DNA of 32,635 nucleotides from an uncultured Schlesneria sp. (lineage in GTDB: Bacteria; Planctomycetota; Planctomycetia; Planctomycetales; Planctomycetaceae). The notes under the pieces were generated by a model. The model was not told the origin of the DNA, made no database searches, and was given only the letters and a program-made list of their open reading frames with translations. Below, in pieces: positions 25,309 to 32,542 of this stretch. Every line of letters begins with the position of its first letter. Positions within the stretch are counted from its first letter, which is position 1. The position numbers and the translations under genes were made by a program. The stretch is taken from contig CAIVEI010000024.1 in NCBI GenBank assembly GCA_903904835.1, positions 1 to 32,635 of the forward strand, given 5' to 3'.

Positions 25309-28251
25309 CTACTTCTTCCCGAACGTATCCTCGATCCTGGATTTGATGTCTTTGCCGTCAATTGGACTCATTGGATGTCCGCGCCAGAGGATGAGCCCAT
25401 CAGGAGAAATCATGACCGCTTCGGGTACTCCGTGGACGCCAAACGCCCGAGCGGCGGGAGATTCGAAATCTCCATTGCCGTCCCCGCCAGACCAGAAATG
25501 TTCGAGTCCCGTCCAGCCACGCTGCTGAACGTGCAACTTGACTCGTGATTGCTCGGAATCAATGCTGATGGGCACGATCGCCACACGATCCTTCCACTCG
25601 ACGGCCTGTCCGTCACCGAGCATGTTCAGCTTCTTCATCGGTTCCTGGCAGGGACCACACCAGGTCGCCCAGAACTCCAGCAATACTACTTTGCCGCGGA
25701 GGCTTTTAAGCCGCATTGCCTTTCCGGTTGCCAGACTCGCCAATTCGATATCGGGAGCCATATCCCCCACGCCGGGTGCCAGAAAAAACTCGAATTCCTG
25801 CATCGGCTGCGCTTCGGTGAATCCAAAAAATCCTAATATTTTTTCGTCAATGCGGATCGTATACGCGCGATTTTCATATAAGGGCCACATTGCCTTGTCA
25901 GTGATACCCGTCAGCACGATTGCGCCTGACTCTGGCACAATACCCGAGAAGACTGTTTGTGCGCCGTAATGACCGTCGTAATAGTCGACAGTCACTTTGC
26001 GATCTTTCGCCGGTTGACCATCGGGATCACGAATGTGCAGCTTCGCCGTTCGCGATCCACGAAAGGCATTCGGGTCGAAGGGGGTCGAGCGGAAATTGAT
26101 CTGCTCGGATTGTCCGGATTTTAGTGTCAGCTTAGTTGTGTCGTGGTAAATCCCTGCGTTGATCCTGGTGCCAGGAATCGGCTGGCTCTCTTCCTTCGGC
26201 TGGGTCCGTACGCTGACGGAATAATGGCCTGGGGCCAGGTCGACTAACTTGAGTCTGGGGCTCAGCGAAGATGCTGCAGTGGACGTTACGTTCAAGTAGC
26301 TGTTGCCTGAGATATTCCAGAGCACGTCGAGCGACGCGCTTTTGAACGGCATATCAGAGCCTGGTTGCTCACCTGGCTCAAAGGAGACATCGAGCGTAGC
26401 GGGACGCGGAACGTCGATCTCCAATGTCCAATTTTTCGTGTCCGAGAACGTAAAAGGCCCCGTCTCAAAGAATTGAAGGAACCCAGGCGAATGGATGGCG
26501 ACGTGAAACGGCGAAGAATCTTCAGTGACCCAAAACTGAAACTGTCCCGGGCCGACCTCGCGGAGGTTCAGCATGTTGAAATCGTAAACCGTATCGGCTC
26601 GACGATTCACCGGCTGCCACATCATCCGAACTCGTTGTTGCATCTCTTCAAAATAGACTTCTGGCAAAACGCCCTTCGGCCATGTCATGTCTTTGGGAAG
26701 ATTGAATTTCAACTGAACGTTTTGTTCCCGCCGCAACGTGATGGCAGCCTCACCCTTGCTCAACTTGTCTTGTTGCTCACCCGCGAATCGTGCGATCGTC
26801 GACGCATAACCATCCGCTCGAACTAACACTTCAAGTACCGACCCACCAAACTGTTGAGCGGCACCAAGAAACACGAGGCCGTTGCCGCCGTCGATCCAAC
26901 TTGTCGACCCCCGATCCGCCGTTTGCACCATGGCTTGAAACTTCGACAACGGCTTACCGTCTTCATCGACGACACTCAGGCGAAGGTCAGTGACTTTAGA
27001 CAGGTCCCGCACGGAATTCGCTTTTGCCACAATTTCGACCAGGGGCATTTCCCCTTCTTCCGGCACTGTAAACGACGATCTGCCGGAAAAGTCTGAAGTT
27101 TGAGACGACAATTGGGGCGTCGATGCCAGAACTACAAAAAGTTCGGCCGTGTATTTTCCAGGAGGAATCGGATCGGTCGTGAAACGACCGTCAGCCGTGA
27201 TCGGGATAACGTCGAACGCAACTATCATCCGGTTGCGTTTCCCGTCTTTCCCAAGGACTTCTTCCGGTCCGGGATAGGAAATTGTCAAATGTGCGTAGCG
27301 TAATTCGGCCTTTTCCAAGCCTTGTACCTGACCTGAAAGCGGTTTCCCGATTTTTCGTTCAAACTCAATGGATCCCCGTTTCGCCGATTCGATCTCGATC
27401 AATCTTCGATCGGCTGATGTCATCAGATTCCTGTTAGGACCGGTTTGCGTCATCTGACGACGTTGAACGGCGTAGTGCCCTGGCGGCAGATGTTCGAACA
27501 CTGTTTCTCCAGGATTGGCCAAGGTGAATGTCGACGCATGAAATCTCAAGAAGTCTGTGTTCCAGACGATGCCGTCGAATGACCGTAGTTCGATAATCAC
27601 AGGCTGCTTGGGCGATTTACCGGGTATGTCACAGTGAACCGCGAGACTGCCCGATTCTGGTAGCTTGATGTCAATGCTGCCGTCCTGCTTCAGACTGCTG
27701 CGCGAGACAACCCAAAACAAGGGATCTTCAGCGATCACCGCCAGTCGATCCGCATCCCCCATTTTTCGCGTAATGGTGAATTCGCCGTTCTTTCCAGTTC
27801 GCGTCGAAGGAGGCTCTTCCTGCTGTTTCTCATTGCAGAACCAGTTCCGCCGCGAGTCCCGTCGGTCGGCCTCCACCACGATCCGCTCTTTGCCGAGTAA
27901 CAGAACCTCCGCGTTCACGACCGGTGTGCCGAGATGATCCAGCACTCGACCCTCAACGATCGCCCCTTCCGGCCAAACCTTAGGCACAGCCGGGACGGCA
28001 GATTCCGTGTCATTGGCATCCGCCTTAGTCTTTGCAGCTTGTTCAGTTTTCGTTGCAGGCGATTTCGGTTCATCGCCGTCGGCGCGGCAAAGCCCCGGCG
28101 AGACCATACCTGCCAGTACTGCCGCAAGAACAATCCCGGCGAGCGAGCGCCGCCGTGTTTTCAGCACGGTCAGTTCCGTCATGCGCTCGGAACGGCGGCG
28201 CAGTGAATGGTCACCGAATCCGACCCAGTCCAAGATTCCAAAAGATAACAT
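25309..28251 (-). CDS. Exported thioredoxin (TlpA-like) fused to carboxypeptidase-regulatory-like repeats
   Basis: 980 residues. The ATG at 28251 has an excellent AGGAG six bases upstream. This leaves about 32 residues before a hydrophobic export segment (SLAGIVLAAVLAGMVSPGLC); a start at residue 24 would give a more standard signal peptide. The middle carries beta-sandwich modules of the carboxypeptidase-regulatory-like type (IVEGRVLDHLGTPVVNAEVLL at about 100, plus weaker ones near 320-400 and 740-790). Residues 825-980 are a TlpA/ResA-like thioredoxin domain with WCGPC at 864-868, a HGVPEAVMISPDG segment and the cis-Pro. It is probably a periplasmic thiol-disulfide protein. It is monocistronic, with a 203-bp gap before the TIR gene. 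Confidence 0.87.
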   Translation of the reverse strand: MLSFGILDWVGFGDHSLRRRSERMTELTVLKTRRRSLAGIVLAAVLAGMVSPGLCRADGDEPKSPATKTEQAAKTKADANDTESAVPAVPKVWPEGAIVEGRVLDHLGTPVVNAEVLLLGKERIVVEADRRDSRRNWFCNEKQQEEPPSTRTGKNGEFTITRKMGDADRLAVIAEDPLFWVVSRSSLKQDGSIDIKLPESGSLAVHCDIPGKSPKQPVIIELRSFDGIVWNTDFLRFHASTFTLANPGETVFEHLPPGHYAVQRRQMTQTGPNRNLMTSADRRLIEIESAKRGSIEFERKIGKPLSGQVQGLEKAELRYAHLTISYPGPEEVLGKDGKRNRMIVAFDVIPITADGRFTTDPIPPGKYTAELFVVLASTPQLSSQTSDFSGRSSFTVPEEGEMPLVEIVAKANSVRDLSKVTDLRLSVVDEDGKPLSKFQAMVQTADRGSTSWIDGGNGLVFLGAAQQFGGSVLEVLVRADGYASTIARFAGEQQDKLSKGEAAITLRREQNVQLKFNLPKDMTWPKGVLPEVYFEEMQQRVRMMWQPVNRRADTVYDFNMLNLREVGPGQFQFWVTEDSSPFHVAIHSPGFLQFFETGPFTFSDTKNWTLEIDVPRPATLDVSFEPGEQPGSDMPFKSASLDVLWNISGNSYLNVTSTAASSLSPRLKLVDLAPGHYSVSVRTQPKEESQPIPGTRINAGIYHDTTKLTLKSGQSEQINFRSTPFDPNAFRGSRTAKLHIRDPDGQPAKDRKVTVDYYDGHYGAQTVFSGIVPESGAIVLTGITDKAMWPLYENRAYTIRIDEKILGFFGFTEAQPMQEFEFFLAPGVGDMAPDIELASLATGKAMRLKSLRGKVVLLEFWATWCGPCQEPMKKLNMLGDGQAVEWKDRVAIVPISIDSEQSRVKLHVQQRGWTGLEHFWSGGDGNGDFESPAARAFGVHGVPEAVMISPDGLILWRGHPMSPIDGKDIKSRIEDTFGKK

Positions 28252-28695
28252 GGTAAACTCCTGTCCTTAGGCCTTTGGAGGCAATACCAGCCTCTTCGTC
28301 GAACGCAAAACGTATGTGAGCATCTTGCGGATTTGCGTGGCACGTTGACAAGTGAGATTTGACAACTCCCCTGACACGGCGAATTGCAAAGAAACGAAAA
28401 GGGTGCGGCGGTCTGCTTCATGCTTCATCCTTGTTTTATTGTCGCAGTCCGTCCCGAAGAAGCAAAAAAGCAGTGTTGCCGGAGTAGAAAACGGGGTGAG
28501 CCGGGAAATGTAAGTTCAGGGATTCGAGTATGGAATCCGAATGCGAATTGGCCGAACGAAGGGTCCGAGACCTTACGCTGTGCGGCTCTCATTGATCCGC
28601 AGTTCCAAAATGAATGGCGACGGTTCTGAATGTCAATCACGACTTTTGCGAAGGATTCCCGTTGACTTACTCGACATTCTTCGGAGAATTCAACG
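28252..28695. other. Divergent intergenic region with repeat copy B
   Basis: 444 bp between the thioredoxin fusion (-) and the vapB-like gene (+). No frame longer than about 110 codons and none protein-like. Holds repeat copy B and, at its right end, the GGAGA ribosome site of the antitoxin gene. Confidence 0.5.
28393..28466 (+). repeat. Intergenic dispersed repeat, copy B (3' half only)
   Basis: Shares with copies A and C the run from the TTCATCC tract through CCTTGTTTT and GTCGCAGTCCGTCCCGAAGA to a final CAAAA. The palindromic 5' half seen in A and C is missing. Confidence 0.7.
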
Positions 28696-28893
28696 ATGAG
28701 CATCGAAAACAAAATTACCGATCCAGAGACAGAGGCCATCCTTGACCGGGTGCGTGGCAAGCCTCTCGATCCCGTAATCTACAAACGGATCCGTGAGGAA
28801 GGTGCACGGATCACCGAGGAAATCCGCAAGAAGTTTGGCACGCGGAATATCGCAGTAGAACTTATTCAAGAAGCCCGTGACCAATACGATTGA
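28696..28893 (+). CDS. vapB: VapB-type antitoxin
   Basis: 65-residue acidic/basic helical protein of the class paired with PIN toxins, with the conserved stretch KPLDPVIYKRIREEG and a C-terminal IAVELIQEARD that would wrap the toxin. No separate AbrB or ribbon-helix-helix domain is obvious. The GGAGA at 28684-28688 is well placed before the ATG. It overlaps the downstream toxin start by four bases and probably neutralises it and represses the pair. Confidence 0.8.
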   Translation: MSIENKITDPETEAILDRVRGKPLDPVIYKRIREEGARITEEIRKKFGTRNIAVELIQEARDQYD

Positions 28894-29300
28894 TTCTTGA
28901 TTCCTGCGTCGCGTTGAAGACAGCTCTTCCTGAGACGGACTGCGCGATCGCCGCGCAGTTGATGAATGATTTTCACTCTGGAATTCATGAACTTCTCGCG
29001 CCCGACGTCTTCTTTATCGAAGTTGGGCATTCGCTCACGCGGGCCGAGCGTCAGAATAGAATTCTCCCCGGTTCGACATGGGGTCTGTGGAAGACGATCA
29101 TGGCAGATTGCCCCCAGCTCATCGATTCGCTACCGCTGATGAAGCGCGCCATCGAAATTTCGTCGAGTGTGCAGATCGGTCTTTACGATTGTTTGTATGT
29201 TGCGTTGGCGGAGCAGGAGGGGTGCAACCTCGTTACAGCCGACGAAAAGCTCATCAAGAATCTTCCAGGCTTTCCTATCATTTCTCTTTCTTCTGTTTGA
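28890..29300 (+). CDS. vapC: PIN-domain ribonuclease toxin, VapC-type
   Basis: 136 residues spanning a full PIN domain, with all four acidic residues expected for the magnesium site: Asp4 (LDSC), Glu44 (IEVGHSL), Asp100 (YDCLYVALAE) and Asp118 (TADEKL). Length is normal for VapC. It begins with TTG inside TTGA, which overlaps the antitoxin stop codon, so toxin translation is coupled to antitoxin translation and likely reduced. It is expected to cleave RNA when freed from the antitoxin. It looks intact, unlike the genes that follow. Confidence 0.87.
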   Translation: MILDSCVALKTALPETDCAIAAQLMNDFHSGIHELLAPDVFFIEVGHSLTRAERQNRILPGSTWGLWKTIMADCPQLIDSLPLMKRAIEISSSVQIGLYDCLYVALAEQEGCNLVTADEKLIKNLPGFPIISLSSV

Positions 29301-29340
29301 ATGAACGTCTTCCGAGCTGCAACTCGTTCGTTAAGGGGAC

Positions 29341-29574
29341 ATACTTGAACCGTTCGCCGATATTCTCACTCCTGAAGTGGCGCGCGGGATCGTGGACAAG
29401 CGCGCCGATCAACAGTTGCAAGCTAGGCTCGACGAACTTGCCTCGAAAGCAAATGACGGCCAATTGACTGACGCAGAGCGTCAGGAGTACGAAAACTATG
29501 TCGACGCGATTGTTTTCATCGGCATATTTCAGGCGAAGGCGCGTGCCGTTCTCGCACGTACGACATCTGTCTGA
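29341..29574 (+). CDS. Small helical protein of the HNH cassette, start codon apparently lost
   Basis: Homologous small proteins, from memory, begin with a segment like LEPFADILTPEVARGIVDKR and precede HNH genes in planctomycetes. Here that segment is fully encoded, but its first codon at 29341 is ATA, not ATG. An in-frame stop lies three codons earlier (29332), so no other start precedes it. A GTG at 29377 could still start a 65-residue version. The rest (DQQLQARLDELASKAN, LTDAERQEYENYVDAI, FQAKARAVLA) is intact and strongly helical. The stop overlaps the following ATG as TGATG, indicating a coupled pair with the HNH gene. Function unknown. Confidence 0.6.
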   Translation: MLEPFADILTPEVARGIVDKRADQQLQARLDELASKANDGQLTDAERQEYENYVDAIVFIGIFQAKARAVLARTTSV

Positions 29575-29978
29575 TGGACGAACAATTGCGAGCGCACGTG
29601 AAGCAAGGGCGGGTGATTGCTGCGAATACTGCAGACTGCCCCAAACGGCATTGCGTCAGCTTCCATGTCGACCACATCATTGCGGAGCAGCACGGCGGTT
29701 CCGACGAACTTCCAAATCTCGCGCTTTGCTGCTCGCGATGCAATTTCAGCAAAGGTCCAAATCTGTCGGGAATCGACTGTGAAACCGGAGCCATCGTGAC
29801 ACTGTTCCACCCAGGGAAAGACGAGCGGCATGACCATTTTGAATACCAGGGAGCACTCATCCTAGGACGTACTCCCACTGGCCGGTCCACGGTTCAGGTG
29901 CTTAACATGAATGAGGATCGGCGTGTGAAATTGAGAGCCTCGTTACTGCAAACACGCCGACCGCGACGCAAGCTATGA
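29574..29978 (+). CDS. HNH endonuclease-family protein with two compensating frameshifts
   Basis: 134-residue frame. From about residue 30 the HNH core is normal: FHVDHIIAEQHGGSDELPN, then CSRCN and KGPNLSGID, with a C-terminal FHP and GRTPTGRSTVQVLNMN region. Residues 10-29 do not match the family. The expected AGDCCEYCRLPQ segment is encoded in the next frame, between about 29601 and 29660. A one-base loss near 29600 and a second shift near 29660-29668 would restore the frame overall while scrambling the first zinc CxxC. The protein is therefore probably misfolded or inactive, unless a sequencing error is responsible. It starts at ATG in TGATG, coupled to the preceding small gene. Confidence 0.72.
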   Translation: MDEQLRAHVKQGRVIAANTADCPKRHCVSFHVDHIIAEQHGGSDELPNLALCCSRCNFSKGPNLSGIDCETGAIVTLFHPGKDERHDHFEYQGALILGRTPTGRSTVQVLNMNEDRRVKLRASLLQTRRPRRKL

Positions 29979-30450
29979 CGGACTGACCCGAAGTCTTCGG
30001 TGGGCGCAGTGGACACGGCTCAATTGCCGACAAACGAAGACGGGCATGCAGGCTCTTCGAGTCTTCGACAGGAACGAAAAGTTCCGAAATCCCTCACCTT
30101 TCATCCTTCATCCTTCCGCCTTCATCCTTGTTTTGTCGTCGCAATCCGTCCCGAAGATACGCAAAACCAGCGTCGACGCAGTCGAGTATCACGTCAGCAA
30201 AATCAAAAAAATGTGCAGTCTTTTAAAAGCTTATACGCGATCAATCTCGTCAACATTTCCCCTCTATAACAATCAGTACGAAAAGAGGACATCCAGTCGG
30301 CATCCCGTGCGAGGTCGAGAGACCAAGCACAACGCGCCATTCGACGATGAATATGTTTCCGTTGACTTCCTCACATGGAAAGCCGATATTAAATCTGGAG
30401 ACTCGGCCGAGGGGAGTGTTTCGGCTGGCCCCGACGCATTGTCTCTTTTT
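29979..30450. other. Convergent intergenic region with repeat copy C
   Basis: 472 bp between the HNH gene (+) and the DUF3800 gene (-). The frame at 30046-30468 runs through the repeat and is not protein-like. Bases 30180-30300 are AT-richer than average. Beyond copy C I see nothing identifiable. Confidence 0.5.
30022..30180 (+). repeat. Intergenic dispersed repeat, copy C
   Basis: Matches copy A from the GACAAACGAAG-like start through GGCTC-TTC-GAGTC-TTCGAC, the CTTCATCC tract, CCTTGTTTT and the CGTCGCAATCCGTCCCGAAGA box, and then matches copy B to the CAAAA end. Gives the fullest version of the element. Confidence 0.75.
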
Positions 30451-31101
30451 TTACGTACGTCCAGGTGAGCAGGGGTTCGGAACATAGCAAATCCCCCATG
30501 TCTCAAAGACGTTTCCATCCCGGTGCCCTTGACCGTGAAATTGAAGTTGCCGAATCCAATCTAAAAATTGATCACGGATCTCAGTGCGAACTGGTTCATC
30601 CATTCCCATCAAGGGAAGACGAAATGACCAGTTAATGCAGTAAATTGCCAAGTCTGCGGCCTGCACTGGATAAGCCATGTCAGACGCAACAAAAAATAGT
30701 GTCGGTACCGTCCACTGCGTCCGTTGCCGTCCGACGTTTGTTTTCGTGAAATAACTTTCGAGTTGTCGTACAAATTTGCGATCCAAATTTTTCTCTGTGC
30801 CGTCCATCACAAGCAGCCCACTCTGCTGTTGCGTCTCAAGAAAGTAGAAATATCGTTCCAGCAGGAATACTTGATCCTTTCGCAAGTATTCCTCGATCGG
30901 CGCGTCAGGTTTACCGCTTCCGCGCGGTATCGCAGAGGCGAAGATCACAGCCTTGTGATCGCGAAGCAACTCAAACACCCCATGTGCCATTTCCAGGCAC
31001 GCCTGACCGTAAGCACAAAACTCGCTGCTCGTCGGCTTTAACTTTTGGAGTCCTTTCATCAGGAATGAGCGAGCGTGTTTTTGACGTTCGTGGACCGCCA
31101 T
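30451..31101 (-). CDS. DUF3800-family protein, probably N-terminally truncated
   Basis: 216 residues. Matches the C-terminal two-thirds of the family: EYLRKDQVFLLERYFYFLE at 71-89, GLLVMDGTEK at 95-104, and the closing VQAADLAIYCINW at 146-158, equivalent to the usual Q-ADL motif. The N-terminal strand with the conserved DESG-type acidic motif, which starts the RNase H-like fold, is missing. The frame stays open without a start codon up to about 31190, where an in-frame stop occurs, so the start at 31101 is simply the first ATG. DUF3800 proteins are found in mobile and defence contexts; no activity is established here. Likely a remnant. Confidence 0.65.
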   Translation of the reverse strand: MAVHERQKHARSFLMKGLQKLKPTSSEFCAYGQACLEMAHGVFELLRDHKAVIFASAIPRGSGKPDAPIEEYLRKDQVFLLERYFYFLETQQQSGLLVMDGTEKNLDRKFVRQLESYFTKTNVGRQRTQWTVPTLFFVASDMAYPVQAADLAIYCINWSFRLPLMGMDEPVRTEIRDQFLDWIRQLQFHGQGHRDGNVFETWGICYVPNPCSPGRT

Positions 31102-31525
31102 TGTCGGAGCCTTGTGAAGCGAATCGGAACCGTTTTCGATCCAACAGAGAAAAAGAAAAGGTGTCAGAAACCGAAAAGACGTGGCGACTTAATCATTTTC
31201 CGTTTCGAATGCCCCGCTGCGCTGGCGTCAAAACCGAAAATCGGCGTCGTTTTAGCGTTGGTTCGGCGTCGTTTTGTCCAATTCTCGTTGATAATTCGGT
31301 GGTCGCAGTTTTTTCGTGAAAAAGCCTGTTTCCCGAGTCCCCAAACCGAGTCTGAACTCGCCTCGTCGCAACGTGGTTTGCTACCAAAGAACGAACGTCT
31401 GTATTTTGTGATGGCTGAGTCGTGGATGGACATACTCACAGAATTGCGAGGACGGATCGACGCCTATCCGGGTACTGCATACATTCCTCAGGCGTCAGAC
31501 ACCGTGGGGCAGCAGGGAATAGAAT
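31102..31525. other. Divergent intergenic region with repeat L
   Basis: 424 bp between the DUF3800 start and the DUF1016 start. Contains the left member of the repeat pair flanking the DUF1016 gene. The plus-strand frame at 31075-31539 crosses the repeat and shows no recognisable domain. Confidence 0.45.
31157..31283 (+). repeat. Diverged direct repeat L flanking the DUF1016 gene
   Basis: Aligns by eye with 32346-32470 over about 125 bp: AAGGTGTCAGAAACC against AAGGTATCAGGAATCC, then AAGACGT, CGTTTC/CGTTTT, TCAAAACC, CGGC, TTTAGCGT/TTAAGCGTAG and a closing GGCAATTCC-like end. My rough estimate is two-thirds identity. Confidence 0.6.
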
Positions 31526-31531
31526 TTGAAA

Positions 31532-32302
31532 ATGGCTAAGAAGAGACCGCTGACAACTCAATTGGCAAAGCAATTTTCAAAAAAACCGCCGGCGCCGACG
31601 GCTTTGCTGGGTGACCTGAAGAAGTTGATTGAAGCGGCACGGGAACAAACGGCCCGTGCTGTCAATTCTACGTTGGTCACCATGTACTGGGAGATTGGGA
31701 AACGAATCCGCGAAGACGTACTGCAAAACGAACGCGCTGAGTATGGGAAGGAGATTGTGCAGACATTGTCTGCGCAATTGACTGCGGAGTTCGGACGTGG
31801 GTTCACGGAAAAAGGTCTCTGGCGAATGGTTCAACTCGCCGAAGCATTTCCTGATATCGAGATTGTCGCGGCGCTGTCGCGACAATTGAGCTGGAGCCAT
31901 TTCGTCGAACTGATTCCGCTCGAAGACTCACTCAAACGGGACTTTTATGCTGAGATGTGCCGCGTCGAACGCTGGAGCGTTCGCACGCTTCGGCACAAGA
32001 TCGGACATATGCTTTATGAGCGGACTGCCGTCAGCAAGAAGCCTGAAACACTGATCACCAGAGACATTGCGGCTCTGCGGGACGAAGACCGAATGACCCC
32101 GGACCTGGTTTTTCGCGATCCGTATTTTCTCGATTTCCTGGGACTTTCAGGACAACACGTCGAACTGCTGCGGGTGAACGAAAGTGGAATCCGAGTCGCC
32201 CAATACCTGACCGAACTGCCGCCACGCGCAGTGCTGGAAAAGAAACTGCACGACTCAATCCGACTCGCCCGCGAGCGTTTCAACCGTAACATCACCCAAT
32301 AA
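31532..32302 (+). CDS. DUF1016 (YhcG-type) protein with the PDDEXK nuclease core deleted
   Basis: 256 residues from the ATG at 31532 (a TTG two codons earlier is possible). The N-terminal DUF1016 helical domain is complete (VNSTLVTMYWEIGKRI, GFTEKGLWRMVQLAEAFP, LSWSHFVELIPLED, KIGHMLYERTA). DPYFLDFLGLS then runs directly into HVELLRVNESGIRVAQYLT and the C-terminal EKKLHDSIRLARERF. In family members I recall, roughly 100 residues lie between these points and contain the D...ExK catalytic core (LDLLFYHRRL and IELK-type strands). The join is near base 32147. The frame is preserved, so a nuclease-dead protein that keeps its binding domain may still be made. Confidence 0.78.
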   Translation: MAKKRPLTTQLAKQFSKKPPAPTALLGDLKKLIEAAREQTARAVNSTLVTMYWEIGKRIREDVLQNERAEYGKEIVQTLSAQLTAEFGRGFTEKGLWRMVQLAEAFPDIEIVAALSRQLSWSHFVELIPLEDSLKRDFYAEMCRVERWSVRTLRHKIGHMLYERTAVSKKPETLITRDIAALRDEDRMTPDLVFRDPYFLDFLGLSGQHVELLRVNESGIRVAQYLTELPPRAVLEKKLHDSIRLARERFNRNITQ

Positions 32303-32345
32303 CCAACCCGAGACGCCTGAGCGATGCCAGGCACAGTGAAAATGG

Positions 32346-32470
32346 AAGGTATCAGGAATCCAGAAGACGTTTCGCCTTGCTCGTTTCCGTTTTGATTACC
32401 CAAAGACCTGACTTCAAAACCCGGAACCGGCATCCTTTAAGCGTAGTTTCGACCTCGTTGTGGCAATTCC
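32346..32470 (+). repeat. Diverged direct repeat R flanking the DUF1016 gene
   Basis: Right-hand partner of the repeat at 31157-31283, in the same orientation, beginning 44 bp after the DUF1016 stop codon. Confidence 0.6.
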
Positions 32471-32514
32471 GACGAGCACCTTCCAAACGTTAAGAAAGGA
32501 TTTTTGTTTTTTTA

Positions 32515-32542
32515 TTGACATGCGATAGATTTTCTTTATTAT
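32515..32542 (+). promoter_or_regulatory. Sigma70-like promoter pointing out of the window
   Basis: A perfect TTGACA at 32515-32520 and TATTAT at 32537-32542, separated by 16 bp in an AT-rich block that contrasts with the surrounding composition. Transcription would start near 32550 and give a leader of at least 85 bases within the window. Confidence 0.6.

Noticed and set aside
30046-30468. 140-codon plus-strand frame
   Set aside because: Runs through dispersed repeat copy C and the tail of the DUF3800 gene; translation is not protein-like.
31075-31539. 154-codon plus-strand frame upstream of the DUF1016 gene
   Set aside because: Covers the antisense 5' end of DUF3800 and repeat L; no recognisable domain.
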